DNA of 64,000 nucleotides from Pleurocapsa minor HA4230-MV1 (GCA_019359095.1 JAHHHZ010000017.1:310001-374000), one strand, 5' to 3'. Counted from the first letter of the stretch, positions 45,261 to 54,311 are shown. Numbers and translations are program-made. The notes: generated by a model not told the origin, from the sequence alone.

Positions 45261-45512
45261 TTGTGGATAGCAACTACTGTGTTTGCTAGTGCAAGAATTG
45301 TGACTTATGCTATTTATCAACCAAGCTTAATGAACAATCAAGCTATTTTTGTCTTTAAAATACTGCTATTTTCTCTTGGATTATCTTTGTTAGTTAAGTA
45401 TGGAGGCCGATATCTAGAGCTTCAGCCCACTACAATTACTGCTTTAACTATTGTTTTAATGCCATCTGTGGTTATTGGTTTAATCTTGGGCTGGCGCTAC
45501 TATCAGAGTTAA
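45261..45512 (+). CDS. Small two- to three-helix membrane protein
   Basis: 83 aa from TTG, the only start after an in-frame TGA at 45246. Hydrophobic segments WIATTVFASARIVTYAI, FVFKILLFSLGLSLLV and ALTIVLMPSVVIGLILGW are separated by short loops. Function unknown. The weak start lowers confidence, but composition is clearly membrane-protein-like. Confidence 0.6.
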   Translation: MWIATTVFASARIVTYAIYQPSLMNNQAIFVFKILLFSLGLSLLVKYGGRYLELQPTTITALTIVLMPSVVIGLILGWRYYQS

Positions 45513-45658
45513 TTAAGCACTAAATTGCACAAATAACATCGTAACTAGATTATTTCCCGTGAATTATCAATAATATATTAGATAGCAAAACTCAAAAATT
45601 AGGTTAATCTATAGGCCAACTTTATGCCTGCTATGCTCAACCAAAGGAGTTTAAAAAA

Positions 45659-46750
45659 GTGAATTTTGGTGCTTGGATTGGTCTAATTGTCTTTTTTATC
45701 TCCATATATATATTGTGGCAAATCAAGCAGTTACTGCTACTGCTTTTTACGGCAATTGTCTTAGCAACATCCTTAAATATCTTGGTTAAAACCTTTCAAC
45801 GCCGAGGTATCAAGCGATTTAGTGCGGTTCTTTTGTCAATGTTGTTGCTTATTTTTGTGAGTGTTAGTTGTGTTTGGATTGTTATACCACCGTTTATTGA
45901 CCAGTTTCAAGATTTAGGTAAATTAATTCCCCAAGGGATAGAAAGATTAAACACCTGGACTGATTTACTTTCAGAGCGTCTCGATCCTCGAATAATAACT
46001 TTATTGCCAGATACCGAAGAATTAAATCGGCAATTACAACCTCTGCTCAACCAATTTTTAGGTAGCGGGTTAACAATTTTCTACAATTCTTTGGGCGTTT
46101 TGTTAGGTATTTTGCTGCTGTTAGCCATCACTTTAATGTTACTTGCCGATCCTATGACTTATCGGCAGGGTTTTAAGCGGTTATTTCCTGCCTTCTATCG
46201 TCGCCGAGTTGAAGAGATTTTAAATCTATGTGCAGAAGGTTTAGAAGGATGGCTAGTAGGGATTTTATTCAATATGGTGGTAATTGCTATTTTGAGCTTT
46301 ACTGTACTTTTACTACTAGGTATTCCCTTGGCTCTATCTCAAGCAATGCTAGCGGGGGTAATGACTTTTATTCCTAATTTAGGGCCAACCTTAAGTGTAA
46401 TTTCGCCTATGGCGATCGCTCTGATTGAAGCTCCTTGGAAAGCTCTAGCTGTCCTAGTTCTTTATATAATTATTCAACAGATTGAAAGTAATATTTTGAC
46501 TCCGATTGTGATGGCGCAACAGGTTGCTTTGCTGCCAGCGATTACTCTATTGTCTCAGCTATTTTTTGCCACTTTTTTTGGTTTTCTTGGTCTATTTCTC
46601 TCCCTACCCTTAACCGTAGTTGCTCAGATTTGGTTTAAAGAAGTAATTGTTAAAGATGTTTTAGATAATTGGAATTATTCTTTTACAGGAAATCAAAACT
46701 TAGAAAAAAAAATAGTGATTAAAGAAGTAGCAACCTCAGAAGAAGAATAA
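45659..46750 (+). CDS. AI-2E family transporter (PerM/YhhT-like)
   Basis: 363 aa from GTG with about seven to eight transmembrane helices. The family-typical segment is MLAGVMTFIPNLGPTLSVIS, followed by QIESNILTPIVMAQQVALLP. Members export small molecules or ions (some are Na+/H+ antiporters); substrate unknown. Confidence 0.9.
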   Translation: MNFGAWIGLIVFFISIYILWQIKQLLLLLFTAIVLATSLNILVKTFQRRGIKRFSAVLLSMLLLIFVSVSCVWIVIPPFIDQFQDLGKLIPQGIERLNTWTDLLSERLDPRIITLLPDTEELNRQLQPLLNQFLGSGLTIFYNSLGVLLGILLLLAITLMLLADPMTYRQGFKRLFPAFYRRRVEEILNLCAEGLEGWLVGILFNMVVIAILSFTVLLLLGIPLALSQAMLAGVMTFIPNLGPTLSVISPMAIALIEAPWKALAVLVLYIIIQQIESNILTPIVMAQQVALLPAITLLSQLFFATFFGFLGLFLSLPLTVVAQIWFKEVIVKDVLDNWNYSFTGNQNLEKKIVIKEVATSEEE

Positions 46751-46763
46751 CGAGTCAAATCGG

Positions 46764-46798
46764 TAATTAGTAATTAGTAATCAGTAACCAGTAATCAA
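46764..46798. repeat. Heptamer tandem repeat TAATNAG
   Basis: Five units: TAATTAG, TAATTAG, TAATCAG, TAACCAG, TAATCAA. They fill the 52-bp gap between the AI-2E transporter and the DUF39 gene, ending four bases before the ATG. Confidence 0.75.
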
Positions 46799-46802
46799 TT
46801 AC

Positions 46803-48008
46803 ATGCGAACAATTGCTGAAATAAATGAAAAAATTAGTCGTGGTCAAGCCGTCGCTTGGACAGTAGCAGAAGTTAAGGCAAAAGTTCCTCAGCTAGGCAT
46901 CAGCAAAATCTTTGAACAGGTAGATGTTGTCACAACGGGGACATTTGAGCCAATGGAGTCCACGGGAGCAATTATTAATCTGGGACATACCGATCCGCCG
47001 ATTAAGATTCGCCAATGTTGGCTTGATGGTATTGCTGCCTATGCTGCTTTTGGGGCAGTGGATCTTTATTTGGGAGCAACTGCCACAGCGGACTACAATC
47101 TTCAAGAAAGCGATCCTAATTTACGAGAAGGTATCGGTGGGGAAAAAGGTGGTGGTCATGTAATCGAGGACTTGATTGCAGGGAGAGCCGTCCAACTTAA
47201 AGCGATCGGTCAAAAAACTGATTGTTATCCCAGAGCAATGTGGGAAAATGCGATTACCAAAGATAATATCAACCAATTTTATTTATTTAACCCACGCAAT
47301 CTCTATCAGAACTTCATTGTGGGTGTAAACGGTGGCGATCGCACTTTATATACTTATTTAGGAGCATTACAGCCGAGATTAGGTAACGCGGTGTATTCTA
47401 ATCCTGGGGCAATTTCGCCTCTACTCAACGATCCAGATTTAACTTCTGTGGGCATTGGTAGCAAAATCTTTTTGGGTGGTGGCATTGGCTATATTGCTTG
47501 GGAAGGGACACAAAATTTTCCTTTACAAAAACGTTTACCCAATCGTACCCCCATTGGCCCTGCTGCTACTGTTGCCCTAATTGGTGACGCTAAACAAATG
47601 AGTGCTGACTGGGTACGAGGCTGCTATTTCAAAAATTATGGGCCGTCAATTATGCTGGGAGTAGGAGTGGCCTTACCTGTGACTAGTGAAAAAGTGATTC
47701 AAAACTGCTCTGTAGTAGACCAAGACATTGTTGCCCCTGTGATTGATTTTTCCATTCCTCGCCGAGTTCGTCCTACTTTTGGTCTAGTCAGTTACGAACA
47801 GCTGCAAAAAGGGCATATGACCATCGATGGTAGATCGGTTAGGGTTGCCCCCCTAGCTAGTAAATATCGTTCTTTGAAGGTTGCCCAAGAATTAAAGGAG
47901 TGGATCGAAACAGGTAAATTTACTTTAACCGAACCAGTTGCTCCTCTGCCTAGCGATCGCCTTTTTATCCCTCAAGACAGTAACAAGTCTATTATTTCCT
48001 TAGAGTAA
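46803..48008 (+). CDS. Homocysteine biosynthesis protein (DUF39)
   Basis: 401 aa. DUF39 proteins take part in sulfide incorporation into homocysteine from aspartate semialdehyde (shown in archaea). Gly-rich segments GVNGGDRTLYTYLG and GSKIFLGGGIGYIAWEGTQN are characteristic, and RQCWLDG, NCSVVDQD supply conserved cysteines. No ferredoxin-domain extension is present. The last 21 codons recur in decayed form at 49038. Confidence 0.88.
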   Translation: MRTIAEINEKISRGQAVAWTVAEVKAKVPQLGISKIFEQVDVVTTGTFEPMESTGAIINLGHTDPPIKIRQCWLDGIAAYAAFGAVDLYLGATATADYNLQESDPNLREGIGGEKGGGHVIEDLIAGRAVQLKAIGQKTDCYPRAMWENAITKDNINQFYLFNPRNLYQNFIVGVNGGDRTLYTYLGALQPRLGNAVYSNPGAISPLLNDPDLTSVGIGSKIFLGGGIGYIAWEGTQNFPLQKRLPNRTPIGPAATVALIGDAKQMSADWVRGCYFKNYGPSIMLGVGVALPVTSEKVIQNCSVVDQDIVAPVIDFSIPRRVRPTFGLVSYEQLQKGHMTIDGRSVRVAPLASKYRSLKVAQELKEWIETGKFTLTEPVAPLPSDRLFIPQDSNKSIISLE

Positions 48009-48147
48009 TTATCTAGATTGATTAATTGGCAGACAACGCAGCTCATCTTAAAACGTTTTTGCTCTAAGTTATTTTTGTCCATCCTAACAAAGCCATTATT
48101 CTAAATAAGGGCTAAAATATTGCACTAGCTAATTTGCCCGTTGAAAA

Positions 48148-48759
48148 ATGTTTAAAAAAATAGCAGCCGAAACACTAGGTTTGAGCGATATTGGCAAAAT
48201 TATTTCCCCTGCCGATTACGATAAAGTAGATGCTGATGATTATTTGTTTCACGAAGATGGGGAAAAAATCTTTTTTCTAATCAAATCCAAAAAAGATGAA
48301 TACTGCTTTACTAATTTGGCTTTAATTCATGTTGATGGAGATTCTGCTATTTCCAACAAAAGAATTGTTAAGCGTTATGAATATGCCAGTTATCAAGTTT
48401 CACAAGTTTTTATTGAAACCGCAGGCAATATTGACTTAGATATTGAAATAAAGTTTACCTTGGGTAATAGCCAAGTTTTTAGCATTGATGTCGATCGCCA
48501 GTCCCTCGAATCACTCAAAGATATTTACAAAGTTTTAATTACAATTAGCAAGCTTCAACATAAGGAAGAAATCAGCCGCAACAATGCCGTTCTCTGTCTT
48601 CAGGCTCTATCATCAATGTATAAAATCAATAACATTGAAAACGAAGCCTCAATCGTGCAGCATTTCAATACCATTTTCGTGAATTTTAATGCCACAATTT
48701 TAGAGCGCTATACAAAACGAGATTTTAGCAATATTTTTGAAAAATATATTCGCCTTTAG
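48148..48759 (+). CDS. Bacterial PH-domain (YvbH-like) protein
   Basis: 203 aa. Residues about 1-130 resemble the bacterial PH domain (FHEDGEKIFFLIKSKKDEYC, TNLALIHVDGDSA, RIVKRYEYASYQVSQVF). The C-terminal helical part has HKEEISRNNAVLCLQALSSM. The gene lies between the intact and decayed copies of the DUF39 3' end, so it may have entered with that duplication. Confidence 0.75.
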   Translation: MFKKIAAETLGLSDIGKIISPADYDKVDADDYLFHEDGEKIFFLIKSKKDEYCFTNLALIHVDGDSAISNKRIVKRYEYASYQVSQVFIETAGNIDLDIEIKFTLGNSQVFSIDVDRQSLESLKDIYKVLITISKLQHKEEISRNNAVLCLQALSSMYKINNIENEASIVQHFNTIFVNFNATILERYTKRDFSNIFEKYIRL

Positions 48760-48787
48760 CCTTTCACAGTACAATTGCTCGAATTAT

Positions 48788-49016
48788 ATCAAGTATGAAT
48801 AAACAGTTGAATTAAAACTCGCGCCCTAAAGGATATGCGAAGCGGTATACCACAAGGGTACAATGTGCTTTAGCACTAGCTTCGCGTCGCAAAGACACAA
48901 AGGCGTTTATCCCGCTTAGTTTGAGCGCGAGATTCGGCGAATTCATTTCGCCTTGAATAATCGCGCTGTTGGGGCAAAGATTTTATTAGAAGTACATAAG
49001 CGGACTTGATATTACA
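48788..49016. mobile_element. MITE family A, copy 2 (with nested insert)
   Basis: Shares AATTAAAACTCGCG, GCTTCGCGTCGCAAAGAC, AAAGGCGTTTATCCCGCTTA, GGGGCAAAGATTTTATTA and the right terminus AAGCGGACTTGATATTAC with the copies at 8325 and 52542. The left terminus has decayed. A palindromic insert at 48924-48967 makes it longer. Confidence 0.75.
48924..48967. repeat. Nested 44-bp palindrome inside MITE copy 2
   Basis: Outer arms AGCGCGA (48924-48930) and TCGCGCT (48961-48967), inner arms GGCGAA and TTCGCC. Absent from the other two MITE copies at the corresponding position, so it inserted after the element spread or was lost from them. Confidence 0.7.
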
Positions 49017-49037
49017 GTCATTTTTAGTTCTCAAGGG

Positions 49038-49100
49038 AGCGATCGCCCTTTTATTCTTCAAGACAGCAACAGGTCGATTATTTCCTGAGAATAATTATCT
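49038..49100 (+). pseudogene. Decayed duplicate of the 3' end of the DUF39 gene
   Basis: Matches 47952-48014 at 55 of 63 bases without gaps. It still reads SDRPFILQDSNRSIIS then stop, against SDRLFIPQDSNKSIIS in the intact gene, which includes the region past the stop (AATAATTATCT). Only the tail is present. Confidence 0.8.
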
Positions 49101-49110
49101 GGCTAATGTA

Positions 49111-49225
49111 ATTAGTCCTAAAGGAGAAGCTTCGTGACCATAGGGCGACGCGTAGCTAGTACTTTAGTGAATCCTTTAGGACAACTTCAGTAATCAGTAA
49201 TCAGTAATTAGTAATCAGTAATCAC
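49111..49225. repeat. CCTAAAGGA palindrome and TAATNAG heptamer array at the 3' end of the next gene
   Basis: GTCCTAAAGGA at 49115-49125 and TCCTTTAGGAC at 49172-49182 form inverted arms around GAAGCTTCG and GGGCGACGCGTAGC. Then five heptamers (TAATCAG, TAATCAG, TAATTAG, TAATCAG, TAATCAC) at 49191-49225; the TCA at 49222-49224 is the complement of the stop codon of the following gene. Confidence 0.75.
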
Positions 49226-50040
49226 TGTCCATCGCTTGGCTTTTTCTTGGGCAAAATAGGACGAGCTGTGGCACTAGTTCTTTGGGGGCGAGCTGATTTA
49301 AGCTGAATTTTTTTCGGATCTTTCTTAAACTGGGGTTTGCGTTTTTGAGCAAAGCCTAGATCTGTTCCTTCTTCAATAATCAAATCTTCTCCCTCAAGAC
49401 GCACCTTCAGATCCCAAAAACGACGTAGGGGTTTATCTCCCAAAACTCCCTTCAGTTTAAGTTTAAAGAACTTCGGTTTTTCACCTTCCTTACGGGGAAA
49501 CTGCTTGACTTTGACGATGACAATTTCTTCTTCTGTAGAGTAAAAAATTACTTCGCCTCGAATTGAGAAATAACCGTGTTCAGCTTCTTTACCCGATGCC
49601 TCTAATTCCTCTGAGTCTTGGCTGAGGGTTTCTGGTTCCCATACCCCAACGATTTGAGCATGAAGACGATCCTCCTGTATTTTAGTTCGGGGATAAACTA
49701 CCCACAAATGCTCTTGTTCGAGGTCAAGATGATTTTTAATCAGACTGATAATACGACCTAGCAGCACTGCTTCAATTTGAGCCCCATCAGTAGTCAACAA
49801 AGTTCCTTGAGTCATCTGATCGTCACTCTGTTGATATTTAGCTTCGATCAGACCGATAGCACGATATTGTCGTGGATGGGAAGGAGGAGGAATTGGCTGC
49901 TTCCTTTCTGGGTTTACCTCGGGTTGGGAATTGGGCAGGATGGAATCCTGAGAGTTATTGGTCATGGTAGATTCAGCCAATTGATTGACAGCAGTAGAAA
50001 GTTGATTGGGTTGTTCAGAATTATCGTGAGCCGAATTCAT
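49222..50040 (-). CDS. Conserved cyanobacterial hypothetical protein
   Basis: 272 aa. The first about 60 residues are Ser/Asn/Pro/Gln-rich and probably disordered. A middle domain (about 60-225) begins YRAIGLIEAKYQQSDDQMTQ and contains EHLWVVYPRTKIQEDRLHAQ. The basic C-terminal tail (KKDPKKIQLKSARPQRTSAT) may bind nucleic acid. I recognise it only as a cyanobacterial conserved protein without assigned function. Confidence 0.75.
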   Translation of the reverse strand: MNSAHDNSEQPNQLSTAVNQLAESTMTNNSQDSILPNSQPEVNPERKQPIPPPSHPRQYRAIGLIEAKYQQSDDQMTQGTLLTTDGAQIEAVLLGRIISLIKNHLDLEQEHLWVVYPRTKIQEDRLHAQIVGVWEPETLSQDSEELEASGKEAEHGYFSIRGEVIFYSTEEEIVIVKVKQFPRKEGEKPKFFKLKLKGVLGDKPLRRFWDLKVRLEGEDLIIEEGTDLGFAQKRKPQFKKDPKKIQLKSARPQRTSATARPILPKKKPSDGQ

Positions 50041-50291
50041 AGAGCGATAGTATCTTAATTAATGGGATATTACATCTCATCAATTGAAACTGCATCCAGA
50101 AAATGTCAGAGAAATTAAAATTGTCCAAGAAATCATACTTTATATTCTCATGAAATTTAAAATAACCTCTAGTTTTGTCTGTCTAAATCAAATTAGCTTC
50201 TCCCTCTAGAATAAACGATAGGAGAGTTGGTCTGATGACCTTAACCAACAAATCAAGTATAATCTGCTGATCGTAATTTGGTGATAAGAGC

Positions 50292-51149
50292 ATGAAGAAA
50301 AAGCGCAGTAGTTGGATTTATTTAGTTTTAGGCATGATGTTATTTTCTTTAATAACTGCTTCTGCCCTGCCGATATTAGGCAGTGTCCTTGAAGGACAAC
50401 AATTTGCCACAAATCCCAATCAAGAGGTAATCACCCTTTCACAGCAAGAACTAGCACTCATAGAAGCAGAAGCTTCTGGTTATCAAAAAGTTCTAGAACG
50501 TGAACCAAACAACGACACGGCTTTAAATGGTCTATTAAAAATTAGATTACAACAAAAAGATTTAAACAGCGCGATCGCTCCCTTGGAAACATTAGCAAAA
50601 CTTCATCCTGAACAGACTGAATATAGTACTTTACTGGCTCAAGCCAAGTCACAAATTGAAGATTATGAAGGAGCAGCCGCAGTATATAACGAAGTATTAG
50701 CTGAACATCCTGGAGATATTTATGCTCTTGGTGGTATTACCAATCTCTATTTAACTCAATCATTACCAGAGAGAGCGATCGCCTTATTAAAAAAAACAAT
50801 TAAGTTAGCCGATAATGCTGATAGCCCCCAGGCAGGTTCAATTAATCGAGAAGCCGTAGAATTATTACTAGGGGAACTATACACCAATCAGAAACGATAT
50901 GGAGAAGCGATCGCCCTCTACGATCGATTAGCCCAGTTAGATCAGACTGATTTTCGTCCTATTTTGGCTAAAGCTTTGGTATTGGAGAAAAAAGGCGACT
51001 TGAGCGCAGCCCAGCCAGTGTTACAAAAAGCCTATATAGCTGCTCCCGAACAGTATAAAGATCAGATTGGGCAGGAAATGGAGCGAATAGTCAAGGAAAT
51101 TAAAGTATCTAAAGCAGATAATCAGAAATCAGCATTATCCGTTGAATAA
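50292..51149 (+). CDS. Membrane-anchored TPR-repeat protein
   Basis: 285 aa. An N-terminal membrane helix (WIYLVLGMMLFSLITASALP) is followed by at least four TPR-like helix pairs (VLEREPNNDTALNGLLKIRL, ETLAKLHPEQTEYSTLLAQA, YNEVLAEHPGDIYALGGITN, AIALYDRLAQLDQTDFRPIL). Probably a periplasmic or lumenal scaffold for protein complexes. Confidence 0.88.
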   Translation: MKKKRSSWIYLVLGMMLFSLITASALPILGSVLEGQQFATNPNQEVITLSQQELALIEAEASGYQKVLEREPNNDTALNGLLKIRLQQKDLNSAIAPLETLAKLHPEQTEYSTLLAQAKSQIEDYEGAAAVYNEVLAEHPGDIYALGGITNLYLTQSLPERAIALLKKTIKLADNADSPQAGSINREAVELLLGELYTNQKRYGEAIALYDRLAQLDQTDFRPILAKALVLEKKGDLSAAQPVLQKAYIAAPEQYKDQIGQEMERIVKEIKVSKADNQKSALSVE

Positions 51150-51159
51150 ACTCCAAGAG

Positions 51160-51194
51160 CAACCAAAAAATCCTTTTTTCGGTTATTTTTTTTT
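51160..51194 (+). terminator. Rho-independent terminator after the TPR gene
   Basis: Stem AACC-AAAAAA paired with TTTTTT-C-GGTT (one bulged C) around TCC, followed by TATTTTTTTT. It lies 11 bp after the stop codon. Confidence 0.7.
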
Positions 51195-51277
51195 CAATCT
51201 TTACAGATTAATAACTGAGTAACATCAGTAACCTAATATAGTTAAAGACGATAATGTTATTTATTTAAGATCGGTTT

Positions 51278-51916
51278 GTGGAAGGGAAAAGAGAGTCATT
51301 TGCTAATTGGGCATCTTATCATCTATTGAAATGGTCAATAGTTAGCCCTGCTCTACATACTTATTGGCGGTTAAATATTTATGGGGCAGAAAATGTCCCT
51401 CAATCTGGTGGCTTAATTGCCGTAAGTAATCATGCTAGCTATTTCGATCCACCTATCTTATCTAATTGTGTGGGTCGTCCTGTAGCTTTTATGGCCAAAG
51501 AAGAGTTGTTCAAAATCCCCGTGTTCAAGCAGGGAATTCAGCTTTATGGGGCATATCCTGTAAAACGTCAAATGGGCGATCGCGCAGCTCTACGTGCAGC
51601 TACCACAGCTATAGAATCAGGCTGGATCGCAGCGATATTTTTACAGGGAACTCGTTCTCCCGATGCCAAAATTACCGACCCCAAACTTGGTGCAGCTTGG
51701 ATTGCAGCCAAGACTAAAGTACCCTTATTACCCGTGAGTCTTTGGGGAACAGAAAAGATTTTAATTAAAGGTTCAGCCTTGCCCAAACCAGTGCCGATTA
51801 CAGTTCGGATTGGCGAGGTGATTCCACCTCCTGCCTCGACTAATAAAGCAGATCTACAAGCTGTTACTGAGCAGTGTGCTGCTGTGATTAATGCTCTCCA
51901 TGATTTAGGACGATAA
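51278..51916 (+). CDS. Lysophospholipid acyltransferase family protein (PlsC-like)
   Basis: 212 aa from GTG. Motif I is NHASYFDPP (HX4D); motif III reads FLQGTRSPD instead of the usual FPEGTRS, so the Pro and Glu are replaced. GVALPLWG-type motif IV appears as VPLLPVSLWG. It likely adds the second acyl chain in phospholipid or galactolipid synthesis, but the altered motif III leaves substrate use uncertain. Confidence 0.88.
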   Translation: MEGKRESFANWASYHLLKWSIVSPALHTYWRLNIYGAENVPQSGGLIAVSNHASYFDPPILSNCVGRPVAFMAKEELFKIPVFKQGIQLYGAYPVKRQMGDRAALRAATTAIESGWIAAIFLQGTRSPDAKITDPKLGAAWIAAKTKVPLLPVSLWGTEKILIKGSALPKPVPITVRIGEVIPPPASTNKADLQAVTEQCAAVINALHDLGR

Positions 51917-51954
51917 GCTGTCAAAAATACATATTTATCTAAAAATCAGCTAAG

Positions 51955-52545
51955 ATGACTCATTCTCAAGATATAACCACCCTCGCCCGTTGGATGGCAT
52001 CAGACTTTAGTAACCAGGCTCAAGCCTATGCTAATCCACCCTTTTTTGCTCACATTCGTGTCTGTATGCGTCCTTTACCCAATGACTTACTGGACGGCAC
52101 TAGTTTGTTTCTAGAACAGGCATATGATTTTATGCTGAATCAACCTTATCGTTTGCGGGTCATTCGCTTGAGCTTAGTAGGCGATCGCCTTGAGCTAGAA
52201 AATTTTAAGGTCAAGGAGCAAGAAAAGTTTTACGGCGCATCCCGCAACCCAGAATTATTAAGTACTCTCACTGCCGATCTAATTGAGAAGATGGACGGGT
52301 GCGACATGGACGTGACTTGGACAGGTAGTTGTTTTCAAGGGCAAATTAAGCCTGGAAAAGCCTGTATTGTAGAGCGTAAAGGTAAGGTAACTTATCTCGA
52401 TAATAGTTTTGAACTTACCGATAAACAGCTAATTAGCTACGATCGCGGACGAGATCCTGAAACAGATGAGCTTGTTTGGGGTTCGATCGCAGGGCCATTT
52501 GAGTTTTCCCCTGTTCAAAGTTTTGCCGATGAGGTAGTTAGATGA
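51955..52545 (+). CDS. CpcT/CpeT-family chromophore lyase
   Basis: 196 aa. TLARWMASDFSNQAQAYANP and IRVCMRPLP start the domain; CDMDVTWTGSCFQGQIKPGK and YLDNSFELTDKQL complete the family signature. Members attach phycocyanobilin or phycoerythrobilin to a Cys of phycobiliprotein beta subunits. Which subunit is not shown here, and no phycobiliprotein gene is adjacent. The stop codon lies inside the left end of a MITE. Confidence 0.9.
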   Translation: MTHSQDITTLARWMASDFSNQAQAYANPPFFAHIRVCMRPLPNDLLDGTSLFLEQAYDFMLNQPYRLRVIRLSLVGDRLELENFKVKEQEKFYGASRNPELLSTLTADLIEKMDGCDMDVTWTGSCFQGQIKPGKACIVERKGKVTYLDNSFELTDKQLISYDRGRDPETDELVWGSIAGPFEFSPVQSFADEVVR

Positions 52546-52688
52546 AGTCCGTTTAGACAATTTTAATTAAAACTCGCGCCCTAAAGGACTAGCTTCGCGT
52601 CGCAAAGACGCAAAGGCGCAAAGGCGTTTATCCCGCTTACTTTGGGGCAAAGATTTTATAAGAAGTAATCAAGCGGACTTGATATTAC
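52542..52688. mobile_element. MITE family A, copy 3 (abutting cpcT-like stop codon)
   Basis: About 147 bp. Left terminus GATGAAGTCCGTTTAGAC, right terminus CAAGCGGACTTGATATTAC. Interior CCCTAAAGGACTAGCTTCGC, a tandem AAAGGCGCAAAGGCG and GGGGCAAAGATTTTATAA. Its left end contains the TGA stop of the upstream gene. Confidence 0.8.
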
Positions 52689-52776
52689 ACCTTAAAATCA
52701 GAACGCGATTTAAATGCTGTCTGGCGACTTTTAGACTGGTAAACTATTTTTAACTTGTAACCAATAGAAAAATATC

Positions 52777-53643
52777 TTGCCTGAACTTCCAGAAGTAGAA
52801 ACAGTCCGACGCGGATTAAACAATTTAACTCTCCAGCAGAAAATTCTAGGAGGAGAAGTTTTATTACCCAGGACTTTAGCTTATCCGCCTGAAATCGAAC
52901 AATTTTGGCAAGGAATTACGGGAGTGGCGATCGCCCAGTGGCATAGAAGAGGTAAATATCTTTTGGCTCAATTAGAAAGCGATCCGAAGACTCAGTCTAA
53001 GCCTGATCGCCCCGCAGGTTGGTTAGGGGTACATCTACGCATGACGGGACAGCTTCTATGGCTACCGCAGGATGCTCCTCTCCAAAAACATACTCGTATT
53101 CGTTTGTTCTTCCCCGATCGCCAAGAGTTACGCTTTGTTGATACTCGCACCTTTGGCAAGGTTTGGTATTGTCCCCCTGAAACTGAACTTGAGTCTGTGA
53201 TTACAGGCCTACAAAAATTAGGCCCTGAACCCTTTGCCGATGATTTCTCAGTCAAGTATTTTACCGAAAAGCTCCATAATTGTCGTCGTCAGATCAAAAC
53301 TCTGCTGTTAGATCAAGCGATCGTGGCGGGAATAGGCAATATCTACGCCGATGAAGCTCTATTTCAAAGTGGAATTTTACCCCATACAGTAGCTGCCGAG
53401 CTAAAACCAAAGCAAATCAAAAAACTTCACCAAGCAATTATAGATGTTTTGCAAACTTCGATTGACAAAGGCGGAACAACTTTTAGTGACTTTCTCGATC
53501 TCCTAGGGGTTAGCGGTAATTATGGTGATGCTGCTCTAGTTTATGGCAGAAAAAATCAACCGTGCAAAGTTTGTGATACTCCCATTGAGAAAATTAAGCT
53601 GGGTGGGCGATCTTCACATTTTTGTCCTCAGTGTCAAGAGTAA
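52777..53643 (+). CDS. mutM: Formamidopyrimidine-DNA glycosylase
   Basis: 288 aa starting at TTG, directly before the essential PELPEVETV (P2 nucleophile, E3). The active-site Lys is in RRGKYLL. DQAIVAGIGNIYADEAL is the helix-two-turn-helix, and the C-terminal zinc finger has CKVC and CPQC. It removes 8-oxoguanine from DNA. The TTG start lacks a clear ribosome-binding site. Confidence 0.96.
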   Translation: MPELPEVETVRRGLNNLTLQQKILGGEVLLPRTLAYPPEIEQFWQGITGVAIAQWHRRGKYLLAQLESDPKTQSKPDRPAGWLGVHLRMTGQLLWLPQDAPLQKHTRIRLFFPDRQELRFVDTRTFGKVWYCPPETELESVITGLQKLGPEPFADDFSVKYFTEKLHNCRRQIKTLLLDQAIVAGIGNIYADEALFQSGILPHTVAAELKPKQIKKLHQAIIDVLQTSIDKGGTTFSDFLDLLGVSGNYGDAALVYGRKNQPCKVCDTPIEKIKLGGRSSHFCPQCQE

Positions 53644-53802
53644 GATTAGTTTTAATACTATTTCTCAAAAGTAATAAGGTAGTAGCACATCCACTTTAAC
53701 TTGTTGGGTAAAATAATCAAAATCCGTAGGGCGAGGCACACCCCACTCTACTTAAATGAACCCAATGTTTTAGCCTAGACGCGCTACTACCAAGTCTCTT
53801 AT

Positions 53803-53837
53803 TACTTCCTATTTCCTATTTCCTACTTCCTACTTAT
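53803..53837. repeat. Heptamer repeat TAYTTCC running into a stop codon
   Basis: TACTTCC, TATTTCC, TATTTCC, TACTTCC, TACTTAT; TTA at 53834-53836 is the complement of the stop codon of the truncated kinase gene. Confidence 0.7.
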
Positions 53838-54311
53838 GTATTTTCTCTTCTTTCTATTTGGATATTAAAACCCTCTTCTTCGGTAGGAGGTTGAAAATAA
53901 CTATTTACTTGATGAAACACTTTTTCGGTATCAAAATTAGCGGAATTTGGGTTAATTTTTCGCCGTTGTTCGATCTGTTTTAGACAAAGTTCATCACTTG
54001 CTTCAAGGTAATATAATTTATGTGGTATTTTATCCTCGGAAAATATTTCTTTGAACCAAGCTCGTTGATTAGGCGTATTACCTGGAAAATCCATAACTAC
54101 GGAAATATCAGAATTTAAGAGATTTTGAACGTGTTTCTTTAGTAAAGGCTTGAGACGCGATGAATATTTTAGATAATCAGCAAATACTTTAATTTCTTCA
54201 GGATAAACAGCTGCCAACCATTCATCTTCAGAAAGTAGTATGGCATCATATTCATTCGCTAGTTTGCTCGCTTGGGTCGATTTACCAGACCTCATCTTCC
54301 CACAAAAAAAT
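53834..54311 (-). pseudogene. AAA-type small P-loop kinase, 5' end removed by an IS5 mini-element
   Basis: About 155 codons encoding a Zeta-toxin/T4-polynucleotide-kinase-like P-loop protein (GKMRSGKSTQASKLANEYDA; VVMDFPGNTPNQRAWFKE). Before the first available ATG (54293-54295) the frame still reads IFFCGK, completing the Walker A, and then runs into the terminal repeat of the inserted element with a TGA. The natural start is missing. A protein from the internal ATG would lack the first two P-loop residues. Confidence 0.8.

Noticed and set aside
46764-46798. Possible CRISPR-like array
   Set aside because: Seven-base units in direct contact with no spacers; this is a short tandem repeat. The same holds for the arrays at 8468, 49191, 53803 and 54682.
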